Positions 51,506 to 64,000 of a stretch of DNA of 64,000 nucleotides are shown piece after piece. A model generated the notes under the pieces. The model saw only the letters and a list, made by a program, of their open reading frames with translations, did not search any database and was not told where the DNA came from. The stretch spans positions 124,001 through 188,000 of the forward strand of contig OX457075.1 of assembly GCA_949752795.1 (NCBI GenBank), read 5' to 3'. This DNA is from Hyperoodon ampullatus. Its lineage: Eukaryota > Chordata > Mammalia > Artiodactyla > Ziphiidae. Within the stretch, counting starts at the first letter, position 1, and each line of letters begins with the position of its first letter. A program made the position numbers and the translations under genes.

Positions 51506-52254
51506 TATTAGTCAGCCATAAAAAGGAATGAAATCTTGCCATTTGCAACAACATGGATAGACCTGAAAGGTATTATACTTAGTGAAATAAGTCAGACAAA
51601 GAAAGACAAATATTATATGTTAGCACTTATATGTGGAATCTAAAGAATAAAACAAAGCAATGAAAATAACAAAACAGAGACAGACTCACAGAAATAGAGA
51701 ATAAACCAGTGGTTATCAGTGGGGGGAAGGAAGGTGGGAGGGGCAAAACAGGGGTAGGGAATTAAGAGGTACAAACTACTATGTATAAAATAAACAAGCT
51801 ACAAGGACTGATTGTTCAGTACAGGGAATATAGCCAATATTTTATAATAACTTTAAATGGAATATGATCTATAAAAGTATTGAGTCACTCTGTTGTACAC
51901 CTGAAACTAATGTAATACTGTAAATCACCTATACTTCGATAAAGAAAGAGAGAACATAGGCTTTCTACATTGGCAGCAAATGACCATGCATAAAATAATT
52001 ATAATAAAGTTTTATACTGTCACAGAATGAGCCTTGGCTTCACAATTTTAGGTTTCAGTATTATATTATAGGTGTGTAAATAGAAGTCACCTGGATTTGA
52101 ATGAGGGACCAAACTTAGGGAGGCTTAAAAACTTGTCCAAAGTTATAGAATTAGTAAATGACAGAGTTAAGTCCTCTCAAAATCCAGCAAAATTTAGCTT
52201 GACAACTGGCATTAAAAAATTAGAAAATAAAAATCAAAAAACGAAATCTCATAC

Positions 52255-52338
52255 CTGTAGTCTTCCCTTTTCATAGGCCAGTTTATTTTTACCCTCAGTA
52301 ATTTTTCCCAAGACATTTTCCACCTGCTGTTGGGCAAG
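52255..52338 (-). CDS. CCDC150: CCDC150 coding exon (28 codons)
   Basis: Acceptor gctttatcag, donor gtatga, phase 0 at both ends. It reads LAQQQVENVLGKITEGKNKL then AYEKGRLQ, matching my memory of the human ITEGKNKLAYEKG block, and joins in frame to IKVKQLEEQL of the next exon. No damage. Confidence 0.85.
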
Positions 52339-52682
52339 CTGATAAAGCAAACACAGGTATCAGTACCTCTAGGCATAGAATGAATAATCATTTTCTTTCT
52401 TAAACAAGTATTTATACCCTTACTATTTCTAAAGTAATGAATCCAGGATTCATATTTATTTGCTACTGATACCTCTTAGTCTGTCTTTAGACAGCTGATC
52501 ATAGTGTAATATGAAACATGTAGAGAGACTGCTAATGAAAATATGAGTGCCTTAGGACTCACTGTTGTTTTGTTTCCTAATTCTGTTTTTGTTATGTCAA
52601 GTATTCCTTTGTAGTTGCAACCTAACCCAGATGTGGGGTGGTTTTATCAGTGGTTGCAGATATGCAGTTTGAGGATTATATG

Positions 52683-53006
52683 CAGTCGGCCCTCTGTATC
52701 CACAGGTTCCACATCCACTGGTTAAACCAACTGTGGATCAAAAATATTCAGGAAAAATTAATTTCCAGTAAGTTCCAAAAAGCAAAACTTGAATTTGCCA
52801 CACACGGGCAACTGACAACTATTTAAATAACATTACATTGTGTTAGGTATTATAAGTAATCTAGAGATGATTTAAAGTATATGGAAGGATGTGCATAGAT
52901 TATATGCAAATATCACACCATTTTATATAAGGGACTTGAGCATCCACAGATTTTGGTATCTGGGGGGTCCTGGAACCAATCCCCCACAGATACTGAGGGA
53001 TGATTG
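52683..53006 (+). mobile_element. MER2 (Tigger-group) DNA transposon
   Basis: Starts CAGTCGGCCCTCTGTATCC, ends GAGGGATGATTG; the ends are imperfect inverted repeats. It is near full length at 324 bp. TA follows the right end (53007-53008); the left flank is TG, a likely decayed TA duplication. Non-autonomous, no coding. Confidence 0.85.
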
Positions 53007-53261
53007 TAGTTATTTAAGACAATGGGAGCTACAAATGATCACAACCATTTGGTCAATAGCAGACACCTCAGTTACCATAGTAAAAGGCAGTAAAAAAAGA
53101 AAAAAAACTGAAAAAAAAAACAAAAGAAATGTTTGTCAGAAACTCCAACATTGTTTGATCAAGTACTCAACATAATGTTATCTAGGACAAACATTACTGA
53201 AGTCTCTATATTTCATGAAATTACATATTTAATCATTCAAACAGCCTTTAATAATGAGGGT

Positions 53262-53472
53262 TTTTTGTTTGGTTTTTTTGCAGTACACAGGCCTCTCACT
53301 GTTGTGGCCTCTCCCGTTGTGGAGCACAGGCTCTGGATGCTCAGGCTCAGCAGCCATGGCTCACGGGCCCAGCCACTCCGCAGCATGTGGGATCTTCCTG
53401 GACCGGGGCACAAACCCGTATCCCCTGCATCGGCAGGCAGACTCTCAAACACTGCGCCACTAGGGAAGCCCT
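53262..53472 (-). mobile_element. CHR-type SINE
   Basis: Tail T runs at 53263-53280, GCAGTACACAGGCCTCTCAC follows, and the head ends gccactagggaagccc at about 53471. No clear target duplication was found. Confidence 0.8.
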
Positions 53473-54900
53473 GGGATTATGTTTTGATCAAGCCTTCAGC
53501 AGAAAATATATGACAAGGATGGCCAATAATGCTACAAAAACAAAGCTACACCATAACCATAAAAGCTGAATTATTTAAAATTTAAAATTCAGTTCCAAGT
53601 CCTATAAATCAAGGTGCCCAATGTGCTGCAAAATGTAGGTATAGCTTATAAAAAGTCAAGAGCCAGATTTAACCAAAAATATGCTAGCTATTACAAATAA
53701 AAACACTCAAAAATAACTTTGCTTGCCTTCTTGGAATGTGGAAGGCTTTTTATTTTTTTAAATAACTTGGATAGTCTGGGTCTCTTATAAAATGTGTCCA
53801 AGAATTTTTAAAATAATGGCACTTTTTTCTTCAATAAAATTCCCTCTTTTAGGCAAAGACATAAAGAATTCTATTACTCTTTCAAATACACTTTTAAAAT
53901 AATTTCCCCTTTTTGCCACCCAAGAGAACACTAATGCACTGATAAGTGAAAACTAAGAAAAATCAAAATGTGATACTGTTTGACACAAAGTCACTTATTT
54001 AAATTTATGACAAACAAAAAAATTTGTTCCAGTTGCTAAAGGAAAGTAGATGTTAAGGCAGTCACTTAAATTACTGTTTTCAGATTATTTAAATAGGCCC
54101 TGTACTTAAGAAAATTGGTGGAACACCAAAAATTAGAGAGAGACCACTTAAATGAGTGAATATCTCAGATTCTGAGTTGTGGAATGCAGAACTCAATGTA
54201 ACCTTTGCTTAAATAATCTTGGCAATATACTATAAAAATTATTAATATACAGAGCCAAACAGAAACTGGAGAATCACCTGAGAAACAGCATACAAAGAAA
54301 AATGAGAATGGTTAGAATATACATTTTAACTCAAGCACAAAAACATCACTCCTTGGAAAAGCAGGAAGCTAACACAGAAAGAATTATCTTAAGATATGAA
54401 AGGTAGGTTGACAAGGATCAACAGTAAGCCACAAAGTGATTTCTAAAATAATTTTAAAAATCTGGGTAAGCTCTAAAAGTTAGCAGAAGCTGTTAAAAGG
54501 ATACATAAAACCAAGAGATAGTAGCATCTTGGTAATGCTGTTTTATAAGTAGATTGTTAAGTACGAATTTTATTCAAAATGTTTAACAACCAGTATGACA
54601 TAGGTCCCCGCAAATGGAACCAACTCTGTCACCCTCACAAGTATACACTGACCGAATGTCACCCTAGTTTTAAGAAATACTACATTTAATACATTGTTTA
54701 ATTTCAAGTCATTATAATCCTAGTTGTGTATGCAACTAATTCTACTTCCGTCTGGTGCTACCATTTGAAAACGTATGTTTAAAATACAAATGAGAAGTGG
54801 GGCAAATAGTCATTTAACTTGAATCCAGGAATAGTAACCTTCTCACATTTGGATTTTTTCTCATTGTGTTTCCCTGCATGACTGCCTGTGGTAACGGACT
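53473..54900. other. AT-rich intron, nothing recognised
   Basis: No supported exon, repeat end or RNA gene. Confidence 0.4.
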
Positions 54901-54901
54901 T

Positions 54902-55196
54902 AAATTACACCATTATTCATAGCAAACAGACTTGTGGTTGCCAAGGGGGAGGGGAGAATGGGGGAGGGAGGGAGTGGGAGTTTGGGGTTAGCAGATGCAA
55001 ACTATTATATATAGAATATATAAACAACAAGGTCCTACTGTATAGCACAAGGAACTATATTCAATATCCTGTGATAAATCACATGGAAAAGAATATTTAA
55101 AAATATAGAAGTATAACCGAGTCACTTTGCTGTACAGCAGAAATTAACACAACGTTGTAAATCAACTATATTTCAATAAAAAATTTAAAAATTACA
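54902..55196 (+). mobile_element. L1 3' UTR end, plus strand
   Basis: 'gacttgtggttgccaagggg', 'caacaaggtcctactgtata', 'cgagtcactttgctgtacag' and 'aatcaactatatttcaataa' followed by As. A 5'-truncated insertion. Confidence 0.8.
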
Positions 55197-55369
55197 CAGT
55201 CATTAAAGGCTGAAATGGCAAACATAAACCTAAAATTAGAAAGTGTGAGAAAAAGAAGAAATTATATTTATACAAGTATACTGTATATGTTGGCCCTGTG
55301 AGGGGCACTTTACTCACAGTATGACATTTCATCCTCACAGCCTGGTAAGACGGACATGACCCTCTTTGT

Positions 55370-55680
55370 GCTCTACCCAATCAACATTTCTTAAACACCT
55401 ATTATGTATTAGGCGTTACGGTAGGCAAGGGAGTATACAGATGAGTAACTACTCTTCTTGCATTAGAAGAGAGTGAAGGCAGATGCATAAGCAGGTCAAT
55501 TTCTAACTTAGCAGTTAGAAATGTAGTAACTATTTTGATAGGGGTTTGCACAGTAGAACCCCACAGTTAGGGCAGATCCCCTTGGTGCTGAAGGCCATAG
55601 AGGTTAAGAACTTGCCCAGGTCACACAGTAAATGGAGCCGAGTATTGTAACCAGGTCTGAATTTAAATCTGTGGTGTGGC
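55370..55680 (+). repeat. L2 and MIR remnants
   Basis: 'aacacctattatgtattagg' with 'gagtatacagatgagtaact' is L2-like; 'ggttaagaacttgcccaggt' with 'cacacagtaaatgg' is MIR core-like. Confidence 0.55.
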
Positions 55681-56289
55681 ATACACAACACACATTCATA
55701 TGTATATCTCTAAAAATCAGTCAGAGGTTATACTAGAGGGTAGTTTTTATTGAGAATTTCAAGTGTTAATTCTCAAAGAACAATAGGTTTAATGACATTG
55801 CTCGGATTGAAAAAAGAAGTTCTTAACCTCTTTCCTCAAGACTCATACAGCCAAGTGAAGCACTTCCAGGCAGGTTTGGTCAGAGAAGATTCTATGCATA
55901 GACATATAAGCTGGAATTGAGGTATGGGATATCACTGGGAGACCTTAATCAAGAGATGCTGTGGACAGGCAAGAACCAACATTGAGCAAATTACTTGCAA
56001 GACCCGTCAAAGTCACTAATAGGATAAGGCCACAGGCCTGCTCACTGGTAGTAGAGGCATGAAAGAATCATGCAGACTGAGATATGGTCTTGAGAGAGAC
56101 CCAAACCAGGTGGGTGGATAAGCCCAGCTGAGGCCTGGCCAACAGGAAAGGACATGGATGAATCTTTAATCTTGGGGGAGGGAGGCGTGGTTTGAGACAG
56201 TACCAGGAATTAGAGCTAATGCACCTTGTTGCTCTGATAGGAACTTACAGGCTTTCTTCTGAGACAGTTGAGATACTAAGAATTCAATA

Positions 56290-56470
56290 AATGTTAGAAT
56301 GCTCTACATGCTTTACATGTATTAACTTACTTAACCTCAACAACCTCCTAATAATAGTATGATTATCCCCATTTTGAGAGATTAAGAAACTCAGGCTCCG
56401 AGAGGTTAAGGATCACACCCAAGGTCACAGCCAAAATTGAAACATAGATAGTCTGGCTCTAAAGCCATGA
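56290..56470 (-). repeat. MIR remnant
   Basis: 'gattatccccattttgagag', 'aaactcaggctccgagaggt' and 'cacacccaaggtcacagcc' form the MIR core in the reverse sense. Confidence 0.7.
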
Positions 56471-56502
56471 AAATATAAGAGTATTTATACATATATTTTT
56501 AA

Positions 56503-56848
56503 TTTTTATTTATTTATTTATTTTTGGCTGTATGGGGTCTTCGTTGCTGCGCACGGGCTTTCTCTAGTTGCAGTGAGCGGGGGCTAATCTTCATTGGGGT
56601 GTATGAGCTTCTCATTGCGGTGGCTTCTCTTTGTTGCAGAGCACAGGCTCTAGGCACGCGGGCTTCAGTAGTTGTGGCACGAGGGCTCTGCAGTTGTGGC
56701 TCGTGGGCCCTAGAGCGCAGGCTTAGTAGTTGTGGCACATGGGCTTAGTTGCTCCGTGGCATGTGGGATCTTACTGGACCAGGGCTTGAACCCATGTCTC
56801 CTGCATTGGCAGGCGGATTCTTAACCACTGCACCACCAGGGAAGTCCC
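56503..56848 (-). mobile_element. tRNA-Glu-derived SINE, long form
   Basis: The head CACCACCAGGGAAGTCCC is at about 56831-56848 and the tail is (TTTA)n at 56503-56522. Multiple 'agtagttgtggca' units mark the long form. Same orientation as CCDC150. Confidence 0.85.
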
Positions 56849-57488
56849 AGGATTTAGATTTAGTCTCTGAAATTTTTTATAGTTGAAGTAATGAGCAGCT
56901 TATGACAGAGTTTGAAAGAATTTAGTTCAGATTAAGGCAGAATTCACAACAGGGCCTTCTTTGGAATTTTGAAAGATGATTTGCATGTTATAGAAGCAAT
57001 GGCTAATTCTTTCTCAAGTATTCAGAAGCACATGGAAAACTTATTAGCTGTTTAACATAACAATCATCTCTTTAAATCTCCTTCACCTGGAGATGTTTTA
57101 AGAATTCTACCATTTATTTGTAATGGATTGACCTTTTCAAGTAGCTTTTAGGAATCGAACTTACTATTGATTTCCTAATGGATGGAACTGTCAGAAAGAG
57201 AAAAAAAATACAAGTTTGTTCCTCACAATTTATGGAAAAGAAAATATTTTAAAACGTTAGAAATATTGGTGCTTTTCAGCATTATAGATCATCTGTGTAG
57301 GCAGACATTTAAAGGCTGTCTTAAACTCTTGTTTTCCTAAATCCTGTATTGTCTGAATACCATAGGGCTCTCTGACATACTTAGCCTGAATTATTCAGAC
57401 TTGTGATAATTATCAAAAAAAAATGAAGGAAACCCATCTCCTGATTTCTGATTGTTTTTAAAACTCATAGTCATTAATTGCTAATTTA

Positions 57489-57647
<159 letters not shown>

Positions 57648-57675
57648 CTATGCTAGATCCAAAAATATTATCTTG

Positions 57676-57903
57676 GGTTTTTTTTGTTGTTTTTTGTTTG
57701 TTTGTTTGTTTGCGGTACGCAGGCCTCTCACTGTTGTGGCCTCTCCCATTTCGGAGCACAGGCTCTGGACGTGCAGGCTTAGCGGACATGGCTCACGGGC
57801 CTAGCTGCTCCACAGCATGTGGGATCTTCCCGGACTGGGGCACGAACCCTTGTCCCCTGCATTGGCAGGCGGACTCTCAACCACTGCGCCACCAGAGAAG
57901 CCC
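57676..57903 (-). mobile_element. CHR-type SINE close to a splice acceptor
   Basis: T-rich tail with (TTTG)n at 57690-57712, GCGGTACGCAGGCCTCTCAC, head to accagagaagccc. ttatcttg is duplicated at 57668-57675 and 57904-57911. It lies 55 bp upstream of the exon acceptor at 57621. Confidence 0.9.
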
Positions 57904-58074
57904 TTATCTTGTTTTTAAAATGACATTTTTAACTGTAAAATAAATGGTATCTTATGAATATGTTTCCCTGCTTTTTAGTTGTCTTTAGCAGGAGAGTTAT
58001 TACAAATTGCATAGTGTACATTTACTAGAAGTGAAAGTCCTTCTGGTACATGGCACCTATTTATATATTAATGC

Positions 58075-58928
58075 GAGCATATAAATATAGAGGCAAAAAT
58101 ACCCCAAAAATATTAGCAAAATGAATCCAGCAATATATAAAAGGATAACAAATCAGGACTAAGTGTAGTTTATTCAGGTAATACAAGGCTTGTTCACATT
58201 TAAAATTAATTACTATAATTCACCACATCAATAGACTATAGAAGAAAAACCATATGACCATCTCAATAGCCACAGAAAAAGCATGTCACAAAATTCAAAT
58301 TAATTTATGATAAAAACCCAGTAACCTAGAAATGAAAGGGAACCATCTCTATGTGAACAATTATGTCTGTAAAAACCTACAACTAATATCAGTATTGGTG
58401 GAAGACTGAATGTTTTCCCCTAAGACAGGGAAAAAGGCAAGGATATCTGCTCTTGCCATTCCTATTCAGTATCATACGGGAGGCCTTAGCTGGTGCAACA
58501 AGGTAAGAAAAAGTAATAAAAAGCATAGAAATTGGAAAGGGAGAAATAAAAGTGTCTCTACTTACAACAGACATGATAGTCTACATAGGAAATCCCAAAG
58601 AATCTACAAAAGAAATCCTAGAATAAGTGAGTTTAGTAAGGTTGAAGGATACAAGGTCAAATCAAATGTATTTCTATATATTAGCAACAAACAATTGGAA
58701 ATTGATATTTCTTATAAGTTCCATTTATAACAGCACCAAAATCCATGAAATTCTTAGGTACAAATCTAAGAAAAAATATGTCCAATATTTGACATGCTGA
58801 AAATTACAGTATGCTGACAAGACAAATCAAAAGCCTAAATAAAATGGAGAGACATACTGTGTCCCTGTATTAGGAAGATACAATATTGCTAAGATGTCAA
58901 TTCTCTCTAATCCCAATTTAAATTGTGT
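58075..58928 (+). mobile_element. Old L1 ORF2 fragment, plus strand
   Basis: 'aatccagcaatatataaaag', 'accatatgaccatctcaata', 'gaagactgaatgttttcccc' and 'ctcttgccattcctattcag' follow the ORF2 RT order. Strongly decayed, truncated at both ends. Confidence 0.65.
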
Positions 58929-59576
58929 GGGATAATTTACCAGTGTCCACCCTTTGGTGGGGTCTAGACTGTGAGGCTAGAAAAAAATGCCCTGTAAGAA
59001 ATGCTAAAGGGAGCTCTTCAGGCTGAAATAAAAGGGGATTAGATAATAACTGGAATCCACATAAAGAAATAAAGGGTACCAGAAAATGTAGCAACATAGG
59101 TACATGTAGAAGACATATAAAATGTAGTTTTTGTTTGTAACTCAGTTATCTATAAATCAAAAATATATAGTAAAAGAAAGGTTAAGGGAATTAAAATAGT
59201 GCACCAGAAATATCTACTTAACAAAAAGGAAGGCAATACTGGAGAAACAGAGGAACAAATATCACATAAAACATATAAAAAATAGTAAAGTGGCAGATGT
59301 AAATCCTACCTTATGGGTAATTATGTTAAATATTAATGGATTAAACACTCCAACTAAGAAGCAGAGACAGGGAGAATAAATTTTTTAAAAGACCCAACTG
59401 TATGCTGTTTATAAGAGACACACTTTAGATCCAAAGACACAAATGGGTTGAAAATAAAAGGATGGGAAAAGATATATGATGTAAACAGTAATCTGAAAAG
59501 AGCTGGAGTGGCTACACTAACATGAGACAAAGTAGCTATTAAGACAAAAATCTGTGAGATAAAGAAGGACATTATA

Positions 59577-59784
59577 GGGTTTCCCTGGTGGCTCAGTGGT
59601 TGAGAGTCCGCCTGCCAATGCAGGGGACATGGATTCATGCCCCGGTTTGGGAAGATCCCACATGCTGTGGAGCAGCTGGGCCCGTGAGCCATGGCCGCTG
59701 AGCCTGTGCGTCTGGAGCCTGTGCTCCACAATGGGAGAGGCCACAACAGTGAGAGACCCACAAACCAAAAAAATAAATAAATAA
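59577..59784 (+). mobile_element. CHR-type SINE in the old L1
   Basis: ggtttccctggtggctcagt to 'aaaccaaaaaaataaataaa'. aaggacattata is duplicated at 59565-59576 and 59785-59796. Confidence 0.9.
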
Positions 59785-62002
59785 AAGGACATTATATATT
59801 GAAAAAAGGATCAACCCATTAAGAAGATAACATTTATAAATGCATTTGCATCTAACAACACAATGCCAATGAAGCAAAAACAATACAGCAAAAACTGACA
59901 GAATTGAAGGGAGAAATAACAATTCAACACTAACAGTTGAAGACTTCAATATCCCTCTTTCAATAATAGGTGGAACAGTTAGATGATCAATGAAGAAACA
60001 GCTGATGACTTGAACAACACTATAAAGCAACAGGACCTAACAGACATCTTTAGAACACTCCACCAAACAATAATGGAATACACATTTTTCTCAAGTGCAC
60101 ATGAAGCATGCTCTAGGATATACCACATGTTAAACCATAAAACAACTCTCAATAAATCTGAAAGGACTGAAATTATATAAAGTATGTTCTCCAACAACAA
60201 TGAAATAAAATTAAATGAATAAAAGAAGGCAATTTGGAAAATTCACATATATGGGGAAATCAACAACATATTTCTAAATAATCAATGGGTCAAAGAGGAA
60301 ATTACAAAGGAAATTAAAGAATATTTTGAGATGAATGAAAATGAAAATATAACATGATAAAGAAAATGTATGGTATGCAGCTAAAGTGGTGCTTAGAGGG
60401 GAATATGTAGCTGTATAAACTTATATTTAATAAAAGAGAAATATCTCATATCAGTAACCTAAGCATCCATCTTAAGAACCTAGAAAAAGAAAATTAAACT
60501 CAAAGCAAGCAAAAGGAAGAAAATAATAAGGATTATAGCAGAAATAGAACAGAGGCTAGAAAAACAATAGAGAAAATCAGTAAAACCAGAAGTTGGTTCT
60601 TTGACAAGATCAACAAAATTGACAAACCACTGTGGTATTAACCAAGAAAAAATATAAAGAATACACAAATTGCTAAAATTAGAAATGAAAGAAGAGACAT
60701 TGTATTGAACTCCCAGAAATTAAAAAGGGGCTACTATGAACAACTGTATGCCAATAAATTGCATAGCCTAGATGAAATGGACAAATTCCTAGAAAGACCC
60801 AAATGACTAAAACTCAAAAAAAAGTAGAAATATGAATTGAACTATAACAAATAAAGAGACTGGATCAATAATAATAATAATTAAAAACAAAACACTCCCC
60901 ACAAAGAAAAACCTAGAACCAGATGGCTTTACTGTTGAATTCTACAAAACACTGAAAGAATTAACACCAATCCCTCACAAAGTCTTCTCAAAATAGGAGA
61001 GGGAACACTATCAAATCATTTTAAGAGGCCAATATTATTGAATACCTTGATACCAAAACCAAAGATGTCACAAGAGAAAAAAAACTATGGGATAACCCTT
61101 ATTAATATAGATTTTTAAATCCTCAACAAAATAATAGCAAGCCAAATCAAACAACATATGAAAAGGATTATACACCATGATGAGGTGAAATTTATCCCCC
61201 AAAGGAAAACTTGGTTCAACATTTGAAATCAATGTAATACACCTTAGTAATAGAATAAAGGACAAAATCCATAAGGTTATTCCAACAGATATAGAAAAAG
61301 CAACTGAACAAGTTCAACATATTTTCATGATAAAAATTCCCAACAAACTAGGAATAGAAGGTAATTTCCTCATCCTGATCATGGGCATTTAGGAAAAGCA
61401 CACAGCTAACATCATACTTAATGGTGCCAAACTGAAAGCTAACCCTCTAAACTCAGGAACAAAACAAGGATGTCTGCTCTCATCACCTCTATTCAACCTC
61501 TCATGGCTGGAGGTTCTAGCCAAAGCAATTACACAAGAAAGAGAAACAAACAGCAACAAATTGGAAAGGAAAAAATAAAACTATCTCCATTTGCAGATGG
61601 CACAATCTTATATAGAGAAAATATATACTCTATTGTTAAGATCACAATACTCTCCAAATTGATCTACAGGATTGTACAAACCCTATCAAAATTCCAGCTC
61701 CTCTTTTTTTGCAGAAATGGAAAATCTGATCCTGAAATTCATATAGACATGCAAGGATCCAGAATAGCCAGAACAATCTCAAAAAAATAAAGTTGGAGGG
61801 CTCACACGTCTCAATTTTAAAACTTATTACAAAGCTACAGTAATCAAGACCATGTGGTACTGGCATACGTACAATCATATATATCAATGCAATGGAATTG
61901 AGAGTCCAGAAATAAGCCCATGCATCTATGGTTAACTAGATTTTGACAAGGGAGCCAAGATCATTCAATAGAAAGAACAGTCTTCCAAGAAATCATCCTG
62001 GG

Positions 62003-62210
62003 GCTTCCCTGGAGGCACAGTGGTTGAGAGTCCGCCTGCCGATGCAGGGGACACGGGTTCGTGCCCCGGTCCAGGAAGATCCGACATGCCGTGGAGCGGC
62101 TGGGCCCGTGAGCCATGGCTGCTGAGCCTGCGCATCCGGAGCCTATGCCCCGCAACGGGAGAGACCACAGCAGTGAGAGGCCCGCATACCGCAAAAAAAA
62201 AAAAAAAAAA
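62003..62210 (+). mobile_element. CHR-type SINE in the old L1
   Basis: GGCTTCCCTGGAGGCACAGT to a pure A-tail of about 20 bases. aaatcatcctggg (61990-62002) and aaatcgtcctggg (62211-62223) are the target duplication with one mismatch. A clean tail and few differences from consensus suggest a young copy. Confidence 0.9.
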
Positions 62211-62345
62211 AAATCGTCCTGGGATAACTGGATATCCACAGGCAAAATAATGAAGTTAAACCTCTACCTCATACCATATATAAAATTTAACACAAAATGG
62301 ATCAAAGACTAAAATGTAATCTGTAAAACTATAAAATTTTTAGAA

Positions 62346-64000
62346 TAAAAAGTGGGTGCAGGATGACAGTTGCAAGATGGGGGAGTAGAAGGACATGAGC
62401 TCACTCCTTCATACAAAAACACCAAAGTCACAACTAACTGCTGAACAACCATAGAAAATAAAACACTAGAACCTACCTAAAGAGACACCCTACATCCAAA
62501 GACAAAGAGGAAGCCACAACGAGATGGTAGGAGGGGCACAACTGCAATAAAATCAAATCCCATACCCACTGGGTGGGCGATCCACAAACTAGAAAGTAAT
62601 TATACCTGAAAAGGTCTCCCACAGGACTGAAAGTTCAGAGACCCATGTCAGCCTTCCCAGCGTGGGGGCCTGGTAAGAGGAGGAAGAGCCCCCAGAGAAT
62701 CTGGTTTTGAAGGCCAGCGGGGTTTGATCACAGGAATTCCACAGGACTGGGGAAACAGAAACTCCACTCTTGGAGGGCACAGGCAAGGTCTCATGTGCAC
62801 CAGGGCCCAGGGAAAAAAAGCAGTGACCTCATAAGAGACTGGGCCAGACCTACCTGCTAGTATTGGAGGGTCTCCTGGAGAGGCAGGGGAGGTGCTATGG
62901 CTCACTGCAGGTACAAAGACACTGGCAGCAGTAGTTGTGGGGATTAATCATTAGCATGAGCACTCCTGGAGGCTGCCATTTCCTCCCAATGACCTAGCCC
63001 CACCCAACAGCCTGTAGGCTCCAGTGCTGGGACGCCTCAGGCCAAACAACCAACAGGGAGGGAATACAGTCATACCCATCAGCAGACAGGCTGCTTAAAG
63101 TCTTCCTGAGCATGGCCCTGCCCAGAGGGACAAGAACCAGCTCTACCCACCAGTGGGCAGGAACCAGGAAGCCTGCACAAGCCTCTTAGACAGCCTCATC
63201 CACCAGAGGGCAGACAGCAGAAGCAAGAAGAACTACAATCCTGCAGCTTGCAGAATGGAAACCGCAATCACAGAAAGTTAGACAAAATGAGACGGCAAAG
63301 GAATATGTCCCAGATGAAAGAAAAAGATAAAACACCAGAAGAACAACTAAGTGAAGTGGAGATAGGCCATTTACTGGAAAAAGAACTCAGAGTAATTATA
63401 TTGAAGATGTTCCAAGATCTCAGGAAAAGAATGGAGGCACAGACTGAGAAGATACAAGAAATGTTTTAAAAAGACATAGAGGAACTAAAGACCAAACAAA
63501 CAGAGATGTACAATACAATAACTGAAATGAAAAATACACTAGAAGGAATCAATAGCAGAATAACTGAGGCAGAAGAATGGATAAATGAGGTGGAAGACAG
63601 AATGGTGGAAATCACTGCTATGGAGCAGAATAAAGAAAAAAGAATGAAAAGAAATGAAGACAGTCTAAGAGACTTCAGGACAACATTAAATGCACCAACA
63701 TTCACATTATAGGCCTCCCAGAAGAAGAATAGAGAGAGAAAGGACCTTTGAAAATATTTGAAGAGATAATAGCTGAAAACTTCCCTAACATGGAAAAGGA
63801 AACAGTAACCCAAGTCCAGGAAGCAGAGAGACTCCCAGGTAGGATGAACCCAAGGAGGAATATGCCAGGACACACAGTAATCAAACTGACAAAAATTAAA
63901 GACAAAGAAAAGATATTAAAAGAAACAAGGGAAAAGCAACAAATAACATACAAAGGAATTCCCGTAAGGCTATCAAGTGATTTCTCAGCAGAAACTCTGC
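62346..64000 (+). mobile_element. L1 5' UTR and ORF1, running off the right edge
   Basis: The 5' start is near 62358 ('gatgacagttgcaagatggg'), the 5' UTR spans about 0.9 kb, and ORF1 begins at about 63287 (MRRQRNMSQMKEKDKTPEEQ). The frame meets TAA at 63467-63469, resumes KDIEELKTKQTEMYNTITEM, and shifts again after NAPTFTL near 63710. The C-terminal text 'aggctatcaagtgatttctc' is at the edge. Inserted beside the truncated L1 ending at 62345. Not active as it stands. Confidence 0.75.

Larger units (their letters stand above)
40981..51946 (+). mobile_element. Second full-length old L1, interrupted by another L1 and a SINE
   Basis: It starts near 40981 with 'caatggagggaatcaagatg', has a 5' UTR of about 1.1 kb (to about 42100), ORF1-like frames (42018-42551 and decayed text to about 43070), ORF2-like frames from 43495 (SIITLNINGLNAPVKRHR) to 47250, and then breaks at about 47331. 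Its 3' end resumes at about 51304 ('cttcatagcagcattattta') and ends near 51946. Flanks gaaaacatacg (40970-40980) and gagaacatagg (51950-51960) agree at 9 of 11 positions and may be the target duplication. Net length is about 6.7 kb. All frames are broken. Confidence 0.75.
58930..62345 (+). mobile_element. Old L1 (inter-ORF to ORF2), plus strand, with two SINEs
   Basis: 'aaatgctaaagggagctctt' with 'caggctgaaataaaagggga' is the ORF1/ORF2 junction. Endonuclease text follows (LRNL-type 'aagagacacactttagatcc'), then 'acacatttttctcaagtgca' and 'accagatggctttactgttg', ending at 'aaactataaaatttttagaa'. Its 3' UTR is missing where the next L1 begins. No intact frame. Confidence 0.7.

Overview
This is a 64 kb piece of mammalian nuclear DNA, most probably from a cetacean. 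It carries many copies of the tRNA-Glu-derived SINE that opens with GGGCTTCCCTGGTGGYGCAGTGG, both as a short (about 200 bp) and a long (about 340 bp) form. It also carries cetartiodactyl-type L1 elements and older mammalian repeats (MIR, L2, MER2, MER5, L1M). This SINE group (CHR / Bov-tA type) is known from whales, hippos and ruminants, and the abundance of the short CHR form points to whales. The species is inferred, not proven.

The only host gene I can support is the 3' part of CCDC150 (coiled-coil domain containing 150), on the minus strand. Fifteen exons lie between 57620 and 8458. Most have correct splice sites, matching phases, and translations that align residue by residue with the C-terminal half of mammalian CCDC150. 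Four exons carry damage: an in-frame TAG at 34733-34735, an exon about 7 bp short that runs into a TAG (34176-34231), an exon about 5 bp short with a frame break (29493-29616), and an in-frame TGA in the last exon (8521-8523). A fifth exon (57505-57620) has a donor in the wrong phase. The gene looks inactivated in this lineage; this is the main biological finding.

Layout: 1-8457, downstream flank of CCDC150, built of old repeats with the 5' end of a minus-strand L1 at 1-540. 8458-8970, last two exons. 8971-20208, an intron filled by a full-length minus-strand L1 (10715-19737) with a perfect 12-bp target-site duplication, holding a nested twin-primed L1 and a nested SINE. 20209-29616, nine exons with short introns. 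29617-34175, ancient L1 pieces and an unrecognised coding-like block (33216-33608). 34176-34789, two damaged exons. 34790-52254, a large intron with a second full-length L1 (plus strand, about 40981-51946) that contains another L1 with a possible 3' transduction. 52255-57620, two more exons with SINEs, MER2 and L1 ends. 57904-64000, plus-strand old L1s and the 5' end of a further L1 running off the right edge.

There is no sign of a bacterial, CRISPR, phage or gene-cluster system. The window is a transposon-loaded mammalian gene. Its interest lies in the probable loss of CCDC150, the readable nesting history of the retrotransposons, and a few unusual insertion structures. Human CCDC150 comparisons are from memory and need an alignment to confirm.
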